Positions 41,591 to 50,138 of a stretch of DNA of 64,000 nucleotides are shown here, piece after piece. The stretch lies in the NCBI GenBank assembly GCA_964428975.1, contig CAYSAI010000001.1:62001-126000 (forward strand), given 5' to 3'. Under the pieces are notes generated by a model. It saw only the letters and a program-made list of their open reading frames with translations, searched no databases and was not told where the DNA came from. Source of the DNA: JAGOUA01 sp964428975 (GTDB lineage: Bacteria > Patescibacteriota > Patescibacteriia > 2-12-FULL-60-25). Numbering within the stretch: the first letter of the stretch is position 1; every line of letters starts with the position of its first letter. The translations under genes and the position numbers were made by a program.

Positions 41591-42103
41591 TTATTTGCGT
41601 ACAGGTGGAGGGATGTAGCCCGGCTGAAGTTCAAGCGGAAGCTCTTCGCTCGGCATATATCCAGGCGGAATGTATCCGGAAGGCAAATAGCCCGGCTCTG
41701 TGTACCCAGGCGGAAGGTATCCAGGCGGGAGATACCCAGATGGAACGTAGCCCGATGGAAGATACCCCGGTGGCGTATCAGGAAGGACGTTACACAGATC
41801 ATAACAACGCATCGCTCCGTCGTAACACACCAGAGGATCTTCCCCACGATCAGCGCACATACGCCACGTATCTTCGCACTTCTCTCGGCAATAGTTCCAC
41901 GTTTCTGGAATACTCGCACCCCCATGACTCGCCGTGCTCTGCTCAAAAATACCTGGGTCTTCAAAAAAACCATCTAAAAACGAATCATTTATTGCCATCG
42001 CGGCAAAAGCGACGGAAGCACCGAGCGCGACGCCTAACGCGACTTTTGTTCCTGTTGAGGTGCGTGTCGTTGTCTGTGTTTGGGTGTTTGGAGAGGTATC
42101 CAT
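41591..42103 (-). CDS. membrane-anchored surface protein with PGY repeats
   Basis: 170 aa. One hydrophobic segment near the N-terminus (KVALGVALGASVAFAAMA), a small domain with six cysteines (YCREKCEDTWRMC, VCYDGAMRCYDLC) that may form disulfides, and a C-terminal run of about ten 5-residue repeats of the type [PS]GYLP (PPGYLPSGYVPSGYLPPGY). Such tyrosine/proline/glycine repeats often serve in adhesion or as flexible stalks. No known family recognised. Confidence 0.75.
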   Translation of the reverse strand: MDTSPNTQTQTTTRTSTGTKVALGVALGASVAFAAMAINDSFLDGFFEDPGIFEQSTASHGGASIPETWNYCREKCEDTWRMCADRGEDPLVCYDGAMRCYDLCNVLPDTPPGYLPSGYVPSGYLPPGYLPPGYTEPGYLPSGYIPPGYMPSEELPLELQPGYIPPPVRK

Positions 42104-42153
42104 AGAGAAAGAAAAAAGAACTTAGCACAATAATACACCATGTGTGCTATGTG

Positions 42154-42162
42154 TGCTATACT
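42154..42162 (+). promoter_or_regulatory. extended -10 box (TGCTATACT)
   Basis: Extended -10 element 10 nt before ATG 42173, with a partial duplicate (TGCTATGTG) 10 nt upstream. Confidence 0.6.
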
Positions 42163-42172
42163 TCCTGTACCT

Positions 42173-42706
42173 ATGAAATCTTTTTTTCTTTCACTCATTC
42201 TCGCGAGCGTGGTGTTTGTAGGAGCGGTGCCGATGGCGAGCGCACAATTTAGGCAACCCTATAGTCTTAATAGTCTTATTAAAGGAAGCGGTTCCGCGGT
42301 ATACTTTCGTGATTTCACAGGTCGTCACGCATTTCCAAACGTGCAAACATTTTATACATGGTTTTCTCCGTACGATTTTTGGCGTATTCAGACCATCTCA
42401 GATACGGAACTTGCCGCTATCCCACTTCGTCCAAACATTGCCTATAAAGGTGGTTCTCGTTTGATTAAAATTACTACCGATCCAAAAGTCTATGCAGTGG
42501 ATCACCGCGGACAACTCCGCTGGCTGGAAACAGAAGACATCGCGGAGACGTTTTACGGCTCGAATTGGCGCTTGCTTGTGGATGATATGCCGGATGCATT
42601 TTTTGCCAACTATGCTATAGGTCCTTCGATCGCTTCTGGACAAGATTTGTGGCGCGATGGAAAACTTCCAACTTTTCCTTTACCTTCTCAACCATCGCAA
42701 CGCTAA
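42173..42706 (+). CDS. exported protein with CPR-type GSGSAVY / VYAVDHRGQLRWL domain
   Basis: 177 aa from ATG 42173. Signal peptide MKSFFLSLILASVVFVGA, cleavage near ASA-QF. The mature part contains GSGSAVYFRDFTGRHAFPN, RLIKITTDPKVYAVDHRGQL and RWLETEDIAETFYG, a domain that I associate with exported CPR proteins where it often repeats; one copy is present here. Function unknown, probably cell surface. Leaderless promoter and a UUCG terminator frame this single-gene unit. Confidence 0.78.
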   Translation: MKSFFLSLILASVVFVGAVPMASAQFRQPYSLNSLIKGSGSAVYFRDFTGRHAFPNVQTFYTWFSPYDFWRIQTISDTELAAIPLRPNIAYKGGSRLIKITTDPKVYAVDHRGQLRWLETEDIAETFYGSNWRLLVDDMPDAFFANYAIGPSIASGQDLWRDGKLPTFPLPSQPSQR

Positions 42707-42716
42707 GACGCAAATC

Positions 42717-42736
42717 ATCCCCTTCGGGGGATTTTT
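42717..42736 (+). terminator. UUCG-tetraloop terminator
   Basis: ATCCCC-TTCG-GGGGAT then TTTTGG, 11 bp after the stop codon at 42706. Confidence 0.85.
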
Positions 42737-42871
42737 GGTACGCCTATTTTCTGCTACACCATATGCGTCTGTGGATAGATCTTGTTTGAATACGTTTTTT
42801 CCAGGGATCGCAAGCGCCTTGACGTTCTCGTTAGAATGTCCGATGCTTTCAACGCAAAGGAGAACTTTAAT

Positions 42872-43759
42872 ATGAAGGGACGATTGTTCGTAGTACGACA
42901 CGGCGAAAGCGAAGCGCTCATAGGAGCGCGAACGAAAGATACGGCGAGCATCCCTCTCACGAAGAAGGGACGTCGCCAAGCGGGGCTTGCGGGAATCTAT
43001 TTGCGACAAGATACGCTCCTGACGTGGGAGACGCTTCCAACGTTCGTCGCCTATTCACCCTATGAACGAGCGAAAGATACGGCGTTCAGGATTATTCCAC
43101 GTCTAGACACGCTCAAACAGATTGCGCGTGAAGAATGGCCAGATCTTCGTGAGTTCACCTACCTCAATCCCATTTCGTATCACGAAACCACGTGGGATGA
43201 GCGCGAGGCGGGGCGTCGCACCTATTGGGAACGAGCCGATCCGAACCATCACGACCATCCAACGTGCGATTCCTTCAATAGCCTCATAGAGCGTGTCTTG
43301 CGAACGGTGCATCGTGCCGATCAGCTTCGTCTCACGCACGAACGTGTGATCCTTGTGTGTCATGCGGATTGGATTCGTGCAGCGATCTGGAGTCTTTCGC
43401 GAGAACGCCTCTCACACACACGTGAGGAAATGCGTGATTACGAACGTTTCCGCAGCGTGTTTGTTACGCCTCCTGCCGGTATCATCGAGCTCACCATTTC
43501 AGAAAGTGTATCTGCGTCGCTTGCGGAGCTTCACACCCAACCCGCAGAAACCTCGTCTCTTCCTCCCCTGAAAGACGTCTATCTCAAATACGCACAGGGA
43601 TTGAGCTCGTATCCGGGGGTAAGCGGGGTTAGCCTCGCCCGAACCACTGGAGGAAGCCCCTGCATTCGCGTCCACATGCAAGCGAAAGCGAGCGCTGCAC
43701 TCACTATTCCTTCAGAAATCGACGGATACCCCGTGATCGTGGAACGGGAACGCGATTAG
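42872..43759 (+). CDS. histidine phosphatase family protein
   Basis: 295 aa from ATG 42872, preceded by AAGGAGA at 9 nt. Phosphoglycerate-mutase-like fold: catalytic VVRHGES (RHG 9-11), second motif SPYERAKDTA, and VCHADW with the second catalytic histidine. The C-terminal 70 residues (from LPPLKDVYLKYAQG) are an extra domain of unknown role. The substrate is not predictable from sequence. Confidence 0.88.
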   Translation: MKGRLFVVRHGESEALIGARTKDTASIPLTKKGRRQAGLAGIYLRQDTLLTWETLPTFVAYSPYERAKDTAFRIIPRLDTLKQIAREEWPDLREFTYLNPISYHETTWDEREAGRRTYWERADPNHHDHPTCDSFNSLIERVLRTVHRADQLRLTHERVILVCHADWIRAAIWSLSRERLSHTREEMRDYERFRSVFVTPPAGIIELTISESVSASLAELHTQPAETSSLPPLKDVYLKYAQGLSSYPGVSGVSLARTTGGSPCIRVHMQAKASAALTIPSEIDGYPVIVERERD

Positions 43760-43763
43760 ACTA

Positions 43764-43793
43764 CCCTCTTCATTCTCTGAAGAGGGGTTTTGT
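43764..43793 (+). terminator. terminator
   Basis: Stem CCCTCTTCA / TGAAGAGGGG with a short loop, then TTTTGTTT; its tail touches the stop of the convergent ZIP gene. Confidence 0.8.
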
Positions 43794-44543
43794 TTAATGC
43801 CCCATCACCCCAACAAGCAGGACACCGGCAAGAGTGAGCAAAAGCCCGAACCATCGCCCTCCAGACGAGGCGTGCGCCTCTGGAAGAAGTTCGGCAAGCG
43901 TAAGAAAGAGGAAGAAGCCGGCAAGCCAAGCGAGCAGAATAACAAGAAGAAGCGGCGAGACAGGCATCACGAGAACTAGCGCCGCACCCAGAAGAGGCGC
44001 CGCCACCGCGAGCGCAAGCAACGCGAACAGGAACCGCGTTCGTGAACGCAACATATCCTTGAGAACAGCAACCATACTCATACCATCCGCAAAGCCATGA
44101 AGTGTCATGGCGCTCGTAATCACGATACCCACGCTTGGATCAACCAAAAAACCGCCACCAATCGCGATACCATCGCATAGCCGATGCAAAATCATACCCG
44201 ATGCACGCACCCACAGCTTCGTTGTTTGATGCGCCTGATTTTCGCACGGAGATTCATGCTCGTGCTCATGAATCTGCTCATGATGCGCATGCACGCCAAA
44301 CACCCGATCAATCACATGAAAAAAGAGGATGGCCGCAAGCACGATCCATCCGACAAACGCCGGTTCACGTCCGCTTTCGAGAGCGAGCTCAATCGCTTCT
44401 GGAAGAAGATCCAGCAGGGCGACACCGAGTAAAAGCCCACCAGAAAACGACACCCATGGATGCAAATCTTTTTTCCAACGATACACCACATACCCACCAA
44501 GAAATGCCGCAAACAAAGGAAGAAAGGTGAAGAGGAGAGACAT
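43794..44543 (-). CDS. ZIP family metal transporter
   Basis: 249 aa, about eight membrane helices. Metal-site helices are visible: LHRLCDGIAIGGGF (TM4) and TLHGFADGMSMV (TM5). The loop between TM3 and TM4 is histidine-rich (HAHHEQIHEHEHE), a presumed metal-binding region. Likely zinc or iron import. It follows trmD by 3 nt. Confidence 0.92.
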   Translation of the reverse strand: MSLLFTFLPLFAAFLGGYVVYRWKKDLHPWVSFSGGLLLGVALLDLLPEAIELALESGREPAFVGWIVLAAILFFHVIDRVFGVHAHHEQIHEHEHESPCENQAHQTTKLWVRASGMILHRLCDGIAIGGGFLVDPSVGIVITSAMTLHGFADGMSMVAVLKDMLRSRTRFLFALLALAVAAPLLGAALVLVMPVSPLLLVILLAWLAGFFLFLTLAELLPEAHASSGGRWFGLLLTLAGVLLVGVMGH

Positions 44544-44546
44544 AGG

Positions 44547-45242
44547 CTAGATACGTCGTTTTTGCGCGGTTCGCCACTCGGCGATCTTCGCGTGATTCCC
44601 TCCGAGTAAAATCTCTGGCACCTGCCATGAACCATTTTTCGTGGGAGAAAAGCGTTCTGGTCTGGTGTACTGCGGATATTCGAGCACACCCTCTTCACTA
44701 TGCGACTCATCATGAGAAGACGTTTCGTCACCAAGCACGCCAGAACGAAGACGCGCAACTGCGTCCACCACCGCAAGCGCCGCAAGCTCTCCTCCTGTAA
44801 GAACAAAATCTCCAAGAGAGAGTTCTTCATCGACAAGATGTTCGCTCACACGCTCGTCCACCCCTTCGTAACGACCGCACAACACAACGAGGCGTTCGTA
44901 GGTCGCAAGCCGCTGCGCCTCACCCTGGGTGAACCGCTTTCCTCGTGGACTCATCAAAATCACTCGTGTATGTTTCTCGCGTTTTGAACGCGTTCCTGTC
45001 TTCGTGAGAATACCAAGCTCTTGAAGCGCCTCATAAAACGGCGCAAGCTTCATCACCATGCCCACCCCTCCTCCAAACGGTCGATCATCCACTTTTTGAT
45101 GCGGATCATGCGTCCATCGTCGCAATTGATGCGCGCGCAACGCAAGAACCCCCGCTTTTTCTCCACGACCAAGCATCGCTCCGTGTAAATACGGTTCGAT
45201 AAGTTCTGGAAAAATCGTAAGAATATCGACGCGAAGAGTCAT
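44547..45242 (-). CDS. trmD: tRNA (guanine-N1)-methyltransferase TrmD
   Basis: 231 aa, SPOUT-class enzyme making m1G37 and preventing frameshifts. Typical segments: VDILTIFPELIEPYL, DDRPFGGGVGMVMK, LCGRYEGVDERV and the trefoil-knot SLGDFVLTGGELA; the C-terminal part QYTRPERF is also conserved. With the KH protein and rpsP it forms the usual rpsP-khpA-trmD neighbourhood, but rpsP is on the other strand here. Confidence 0.96.
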   Translation of the reverse strand: MTLRVDILTIFPELIEPYLHGAMLGRGEKAGVLALRAHQLRRWTHDPHQKVDDRPFGGGVGMVMKLAPFYEALQELGILTKTGTRSKREKHTRVILMSPRGKRFTQGEAQRLATYERLVVLCGRYEGVDERVSEHLVDEELSLGDFVLTGGELAALAVVDAVARLRSGVLGDETSSHDESHSEEGVLEYPQYTRPERFSPTKNGSWQVPEILLGGNHAKIAEWRTAQKRRI

Positions 45243-45264
45243 GTGTTCGTATTTGATGAAATAC

Positions 45265-45651
45265 CTAAATACCCAAATCGCTCAAATCTTCGTCTGTGAC
45301 CAATCTCGCTTCCCCGTGCCGATTGGGTGCGGATGGTCGCGTGTCTGCCATCGGTGTGCGCGTTTCTTGAAATGCTCGCCTCGCATCCTCTGGTTCAAAA
45401 ATCTTCATATTGATGCGCGCGTTTGTTTTCGCTCCCAAACCTTTCAAAAAAATACGTATCGCTTGTGCCATCTGTCCTCGTTTACCGATCACTTTTCCCA
45501 TATCCGAAGGGTCCACATGAATCATGAGGAGCACTCCCAAATCATCCACCGTACGTTCTACTCGTGCGAGCTCCGGTTTATCCACAATCGCCTTCACGAC
45601 CATCTCCAAAAACTGCTGATCTTGATGCGTTTCAACCATATCGAGACTCAT
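45265..45651 (-). CDS. khpA: KH-domain RNA-binding protein (KhpA/YlqC-like)
   Basis: 128 aa. A single KH domain (residues about 12-85) with the GxxG loop as GKVIGKRGQMAQAIR. A 40-residue charged tail (FEPEDARRAFQETRT) is longer than usual. KhpA binds RNA with KhpB; adjacency to trmD agrees with the standard cluster. Confidence 0.9.
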   Translation of the reverse strand: MSLDMVETHQDQQFLEMVVKAIVDKPELARVERTVDDLGVLLMIHVDPSDMGKVIGKRGQMAQAIRIFLKGLGAKTNARINMKIFEPEDARRAFQETRTPMADTRPSAPNRHGEARLVTDEDLSDLGI

Positions 45652-45720
45652 TCATCATACGATGATAAAGGATAAATTCCCCATGAGGGGTCCGAAAAAG
45701 CGTAGCAAGCTCGCTCATGA

Positions 45721-45748
45721 TTGACAATCTAGCTGTTTTCTCTATACT
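45721..45748 (+). promoter_or_regulatory. strong promoter TTGACA-N16-TATACT of rpsP
   Basis: Near-consensus -35 TTGACA (45721-45726) and -10 TATACT (45743-45748). It yields a ~68-nt leader with a GGAAGC/GCTTCC hairpin (45766-45771 with 45786-45791). Confidence 0.8.
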
Positions 45749-45822
45749 GCCTCCATGCTCCGGATGGAAGCGGCTCTGGTAGGCGGCTTCCCTCCTCTTA
45801 TGTGACGTTACTCTTTTCTCTC

Positions 45823-46131
45823 ATGTTGACTATTCGTTTGACTCGTGTTGGCAAGAAAAAACAACCTTCCTATCGTTTTATCGTGTGTGAGAAAGCGCGC
45901 GATCCATGGGGAAAAGCCCTCGAGATTCTTGGTTCCTACAACCCGCTCGTTCACCCATCGTCCGTCATTCTTGATAAAGAACGCGCCCTCTACTGGATCA
46001 GCAAAGGGGCTCAACCTTCTGATACGGTCAACAACATCTTCATCAATGAAGGGATGATTCAAGGAGAAAAACGGAAGCTGATGCAAATATCCAAGCGCCA
46101 TCGAGTACGACTCGACAAGAAAAACGCCTAA
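45823..46131 (+). CDS. rpsP: 30S ribosomal protein bS16
   Basis: bS16, 102 aa from ATG 45823. Typical start MLTIRLTRVGKKKQPSYRF followed by LGSYNP and ALYWISKGAQPSDTV. Its TAA stop codon forms the loop of the terminator. Divergent from khpA-trmD. Confidence 0.96.
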   Translation: MLTIRLTRVGKKKQPSYRFIVCEKARDPWGKALEILGSYNPLVHPSSVILDKERALYWISKGAQPSDTVNNIFINEGMIQGEKRKLMQISKRHRVRLDKKNA

Positions 46132-46143
46132 GGCGTTTTTTTG
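46121..46143. terminator. terminator with the rpsP stop codon as loop
   Basis: AAAACGCC-TAA-GGCGTTTT followed by TTTG. A bidirectional form, also serving the opposing tRNA-Phe. Confidence 0.85.
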
Positions 46144-46218
46144 TGGTGCCGAGGGCCAGGATTGAACTGGCGACGCAAGGATTTTCAGTCCTTCGCTCTA
46201 CCACTGAGCTACCTCGGC
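46144..46218 (-). tRNA. tRNA-Phe (GAA)
   Basis: 75 nt with encoded CCA. Acceptor GCCGAGG/CCTCGGC, D arm GCTC..GAGC, anticodon loop CTGAAAA (anticodon GAA), T arm GCCAG-TTCAATC-CTGGC. A minus-strand promoter TTGCAA-N17-TACACT (46230-46258) lies just upstream. Confidence 0.95.
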
Positions 46219-46229
46219 GAATGAACAGG

Positions 46230-46258
46230 AGTGTAAACAGGAACCAGAGCTTTTGCAA
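46230..46258 (-). promoter_or_regulatory. promoter of tRNA-Phe
   Basis: Minus-strand TTGCAA (46253-46258), 17-nt spacer, TACACT (46230-46235), 11 nt before the tRNA 5' end. Confidence 0.7.
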
Positions 46259-46273
46259 GAAAGCTTCTCTCTT

Positions 46274-46307
46274 CTTGAAAAAAAGCCCCCCGCAGAGAAT
46301 GCAGGGG
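46274..46307 (-). terminator. terminator of the Ser/Thr kinase gene
   Basis: Minus-strand CCCCTGCATTCTCTGCGGGG followed by a long T-run. Its core CCCTGCAT is shared with the terminators at 61974 and 62424. Confidence 0.75.
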
Positions 46308-46326
46308 TAGACCAACTCGCTCTCTC

Positions 46327-47850
46327 TTAGAGGCAGGGCGTAAACGTCCCGTTCTCATTGAGATGCGGCTCACACGGCCGGGCTCGTACTCGTGCACGAG
46401 GTGATGACCTCGTGGAACGTTCTCTTGCATGCACCACAGGAACAGTCGGTTCGACAGGAGGAACGCTCACAACATCTGCCGAAGCTCTCGTCAAAGTCCC
46501 CGCATCCGTCCTCGAGAGAGGTGGGGGCAGAACGATGGTGGTAGGCGTTTGCGCATCTGTTCGAGAGGCGTATGAAGCGGGTGTCGGCTTCTTGATCAAG
46601 CTCGCCGCAATCGCCGTGAGAGCGAGAACGCCCGCAAGACCAAGACCCAAACCTACGCGTCGCCACGTTCTTTCATCACGAAACGGTGCCGTGGGCCCTC
46701 CCCACGAAAGAATCGTTTTCACCCTCGGATAGGAAGGGATGGTGGGCCCCGCAATCTCTTCTTCCATAGAAGGGGCTTGCGTTCGCATCATCTCTTGAGA
46801 GATGCTTGCTTGTTCTGATGTCTGCGCAAGCTCTTGTTGTAGCTCTCGCAAAAAAGCCCCGACCGTCTGAAATCGCTTGTCTGGATCATGAGCAAGTCCC
46901 TTCCGAAGGAAGGTTTCTACCCACACCGGCACGTCCGGTCGAAGGAACGAAATGGAAGTGGGAAGAATTTCCTCGCTTCCCTTCTTGATCGCGTCCGCAT
47001 TGTGCAAATGAACGGTCTGCCAACGCAGGAACACCATCTGCGCCGTATCGTTTGGACCTATACTGACCTTGTCTTCAAACGGATAGATTCCCGCCAAGAG
47101 GAAGTAGAAGATCACCGTGAGAGCATACGTATCCGCAGGAATACGCACCTGCTCCATCATTGCCATCGCTTGCTCCGGAGCCATCGTATTCGATGTACCG
47201 AACACATCATTGCTCCGCGTTTTGATGCGATCTGCTTCAGGCATGCTGTCGCGACTCGATTTCGCGATACCGAGGTCAATGATTCGGGGTTCACCCTTTT
47301 CACGATCCACGAGAATGTTCTCAGGCTTCATGTCTCGATGGATGATCCCTTGAATGTGCAGAGCGTTCAATCCTGCCGCGATCTTCTTGATGAGATCGAG
47401 CGCATGGGGAAAGGAAAGCGCTTTTCTTATACCGATCACCGTCTGTACCACGACCGGACCACGATGACCAACGAACAGCTCAAGCAGCTGTCCGTTCACC
47501 TTCTCCATGAGAAAAAAGCCGTATTCTTGTCCATCAACTATCTCTTTCCAGAAGTCGAACACCTGCACCACGTTCGGATGCTGGATTTTCGCGACCTCTT
47601 TCGCCTCGGCGAGAAATCGGTGCCACACCGCATCGCCTGCCGCACGCGAAATCACCTTGAGCGCCGCCGGACGAGAAAGCGTCACCTGAAAGACGTCATA
47701 TACCTTTCCCATTCCTCCTACACCCAGCACGCGGTCGATCCGCACCGCTCCTGCCCGTACCGTTCGACCAATGAGAGGGTCCTGTTCTGCCACAACGTCT
47801 ACCTCTGCCGAAAGCCCAAACGAAAGCGAAGGCTCCTGCTTTTTACTCAT
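46327..47850 (-). CDS. membrane-anchored Ser/Thr protein kinase (PknB-like)
   Basis: 507 aa. Kinase domain about 30-340: glycine loop GVGGMGKV (43-50), K65 in ALKVI, catalytic HRDMKPEN (171-178), DLG in place of DFG (192-194), and MAPEQ (223-227). One membrane helix at about 399-418 leads to an ~87-residue outside tail rich in proline, threonine and arginine, without PASTA repeats. Likely senses an envelope signal. SD-led: AAGGAG before ATG 47850. No cognate phosphatase next to it. Confidence 0.92.
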   Translation of the reverse strand: MSKKQEPSLSFGLSAEVDVVAEQDPLIGRTVRAGAVRIDRVLGVGGMGKVYDVFQVTLSRPAALKVISRAAGDAVWHRFLAEAKEVAKIQHPNVVQVFDFWKEIVDGQEYGFFLMEKVNGQLLELFVGHRGPVVVQTVIGIRKALSFPHALDLIKKIAAGLNALHIQGIIHRDMKPENILVDREKGEPRIIDLGIAKSSRDSMPEADRIKTRSNDVFGTSNTMAPEQAMAMMEQVRIPADTYALTVIFYFLLAGIYPFEDKVSIGPNDTAQMVFLRWQTVHLHNADAIKKGSEEILPTSISFLRPDVPVWVETFLRKGLAHDPDKRFQTVGAFLRELQQELAQTSEQASISQEMMRTQAPSMEEEIAGPTIPSYPRVKTILSWGGPTAPFRDERTWRRVGLGLGLAGVLALTAIAASLIKKPTPASYASRTDAQTPTTIVLPPPLSRTDAGTLTRASADVVSVPPVEPTVPVVHARERSTRSSPRARVRARPCEPHLNENGTFTPCL

Positions 47851-48005
47851 GACGCATCTCCTTCTTTCTTCGGCGTTTCAAGCCGTATCCGTTTTTGCGA
47901 CGGATGGTTCATTTCACCTATTTTTCACCGTTTTGTCAAACGAAAGAGCGGATGGGGACATTCGGCGTGCGCGCTACTGGATCACCCGCCAAGCATTCTC
48001 ACAAG

Positions 48006-48125
48006 CTAGGAATCCCCAGCTCGCAGAACAACGTAGAGGGTATCGATCACGAGGATGATATCACGTACGACCACGGCCGCACGCGTGTTCTCATCCAAAA
48101 AGCCGAATAGGCCGAACTCCCACAT
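48006..48125 (-). CDS. possible small protein, 39 aa
   Basis: An ATG frame of 39 codons, product beginning MWEFGLFGFLDENTRAAVVV and containing a hydrophobic stretch IILVIDTLYVVL. It begins 18 nt after the stop of the Nramp-like gene on the same strand, with a GAGAG run just before the ATG, and ends before the kinase promoter. Length and position are compatible with a coupled small membrane protein; chance occurrence cannot be excluded. Confidence 0.35.
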   Translation of the reverse strand: MWEFGLFGFLDENTRAAVVVRDIILVIDTLYVVLRAGDS

Positions 48126-48142
48126 CCGCTCTCTCTAGTATC

Positions 48143-49399
48143 CTACGTCCACGAGAACCATGCAAATACCGCAAGAGCAAGCGTCATGATGAGGATGGCA
48201 AGCCCTATCCCGACGTTCGACCACACCCCGTTCCGCTGATTTTTCATAATCCCTCGATGATTGCCGAGCCAGAAAATTCCAAGGAGAAGCGGCGGTGCAA
48301 GAAAGGCGTTCACTACCGCGGAGGCAATCAACATACGAATGGGCGATACAGAGGAACATGCCAGAATGATCGCGACAAACATACACGCTCCAATACAGAG
48401 ATAAAACGCGCGTGCTTGCTGCCATGTATTATTTAAGCTACGACGCCAACCCGCCCATTCAGCCATGACAAATCCGGCTGATCCAGCAAGAACAGGAATG
48501 GTGAGCAATCCCGTGCCGATAATACCTATGGTAAACAGCACAATCGCAGATGAACCAAGAAGCGGTTGTAAAACGCGTGCTGCATCGGCAGGGGTGGCGA
48601 TATCTTGAATACCTTGTGCGTGAAGCGTTGCTGCGGCAGCCGTCAAAATACACCAAAAAACAACATTTGAAACAATCATGCCAATGGAAACATCAAAACG
48701 CATACGAGGAAGCGTGTCGTGCGCGGCGATGCTGCATACGGCTGTGTTCCCGATATGCTCACGACGACATTCCGCCTGATCCTCAAGTTCATCAGACGCT
48801 TGCCACACAAAAAGATACGGAGAAAGCGTCGTTCCAAGAATCGCCACCACCATCAATACAAATTCTTTTCCAGGAATACCGCGAGGAATAAACGTCGCTC
48901 GAAGCGCCTCACCCCAAGAAACATCCGCAAAAAAGAGCACCGCGACATATGCGAGAAGCGCGAGAGCGAGCCAACGCAAGATATTCGCATACAGTTTATA
49001 TCGAAAGAAAATCTGCGCGAGGAGCGAGCCAACCGCAAACACAATCAACCAAAGCAATCGCGACTGCGGAACGAATACCTCCATAGAGGCCGCCATCATA
49101 TTGAGATCAGCCGCAATATTGAACACGTTCGCTCCAATAAACGCGATGGCAAAGAGCCCAACGAGCGGCTTCGGAAGATGCTCACGAAAGAGCGCAAACA
49201 GCCCTTTATGCGTAGTGAGAGCGATGCGCGCGCACGACTCCTGCACCGCGATCATAAGCGGCGTCGTAAAAAGCGCGAGCCAGAGCGGCGCAAATCCAAA
49301 CTTCGCTCCCGCTTGGGTATACGTCGCGATCCCTGCAGGGTCATCATCGGATGCGCCGGTAATGAGCCCAGGACCAAGTCGTGAAAGCCACCCCTTCAT
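48143..49399 (-). CDS. Nramp-family transporter with altered metal motifs
   Basis: 418 aa, about eleven membrane helices. The TM1 motif, DPGN in Mn/Fe Nramps, reads DDDPAGI (18-24), and in the TM6 region the usual MPH is LSPYLFVWQASDE. Such changes are known in Nramp-related proteins that do not carry Mn2+ or Fe2+ in the classic way (for example magnesium-related members), so the cargo is uncertain. Single gene, possibly with the small frame after it. Confidence 0.88.
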   Translation of the reverse strand: MKGWLSRLGPGLITGASDDDPAGIATYTQAGAKFGFAPLWLALFTTPLMIAVQESCARIALTTHKGLFALFREHLPKPLVGLFAIAFIGANVFNIAADLNMMAASMEVFVPQSRLLWLIVFAVGSLLAQIFFRYKLYANILRWLALALLAYVAVLFFADVSWGEALRATFIPRGIPGKEFVLMVVAILGTTLSPYLFVWQASDELEDQAECRREHIGNTAVCSIAAHDTLPRMRFDVSIGMIVSNVVFWCILTAAAATLHAQGIQDIATPADAARVLQPLLGSSAIVLFTIGIIGTGLLTIPVLAGSAGFVMAEWAGWRRSLNNTWQQARAFYLCIGACMFVAIILACSSVSPIRMLIASAVVNAFLAPPLLLGIFWLGNHRGIMKNQRNGVWSNVGIGLAILIMTLALAVFAWFSWT

Positions 49400-49444
49400 A
49401 CGAAGGAGTGTAGCATACTTGTTTTAGGGCGTACGTTTCGTGTC

Positions 49445-50035
49445 TTATTCTCTCGGCAAGAACCAGCTCGCATCGTACTGCACACGATCGTTTACATGCT
49501 CGTAGGCGTGTAATTCTGCCTCGGTAAACCAAATACCGATTTCATGTTTTGCTTCATCTGATGTACCGGATGCATGCACGATATTGCGCAGCGGACGGTT
49601 CTGACTGTTCGCAAAAGAATAATTATCGTGAGAAAAATCTCCGCGAATCGTTCCAGGGGGCGCACCCGCCGGTTCGGTAGATCCTACAAGTTTACGGACG
49701 AGACTTACCGCCTGTTCAGCCTCCATCACGATCGCGATGATCGGCGAAGAGAGAAGAAAGTCCACCAGACCACGCTTGATCTCATTCCCGTAGATTTCGT
49801 GGTTTGCATAGGGAAACGCCTCTCCTTTTGCGTCATATTTCGCTTTCGCCTTATCATACACCCCACGCATCCATTCCTCCGTGAGAAGATAGTGCTTATC
49901 CACATCTGCACGCTCTGGATGAACCATCTTGAGCGCAATGAGTTTGAGTCCCGCATCTTCAAAACGCGTGAGAATACGCCCCGTCAGCCCTCGCTGCACC
50001 CCGTCCGGTTTAATCAATACAAGAGTTTGTTCCAT
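49445..50035 (-). CDS. ndk: nucleoside diphosphate kinase, long form
   Basis: 196 aa against ~140 for ordinary NDK. It begins MEQTLVLIKPDGVQRGL; the active-site His is H154 in NIVHASGTSDEA. An extra segment of roughly 35-40 residues (about 53-90, EEWMRGVYDKAKAKYDAKGE) follows the second helix, and the C-terminus is longer. Such long NDKs occur in CPR. Balances NTP pools by a phospho-histidine intermediate. Confidence 0.95.
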   Translation of the reverse strand: MEQTLVLIKPDGVQRGLTGRILTRFEDAGLKLIALKMVHPERADVDKHYLLTEEWMRGVYDKAKAKYDAKGEAFPYANHEIYGNEIKRGLVDFLLSSPIIAIVMEAEQAVSLVRKLVGSTEPAGAPPGTIRGDFSHDNYSFANSQNRPLRNIVHASGTSDEAKHEIGIWFTEAELHAYEHVNDRVQYDASWFLPRE

Positions 50036-50138
50036 AGAAGTGCCTCAAGTATGCGGAAAAAGAAGAAGAAGAGCAAGCGTCTTGCCTTTTCCCATCGTTT
50101 TTGCTAGCGTATGTTCACATCTTTATCTTCTTTTTCTT

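Noticed and set aside
45755..45795. SRP-RNA-like string CTCCGGATGGAAGC in the rpsP leader
   Set aside because: It looks like the SRP tetraloop region GTCCGGAAGGAAGC, but the internal loop is unequal (3 against 8 nt), the CAGG side is missing and the transcript would be too short; treated as a simple leader hairpin.
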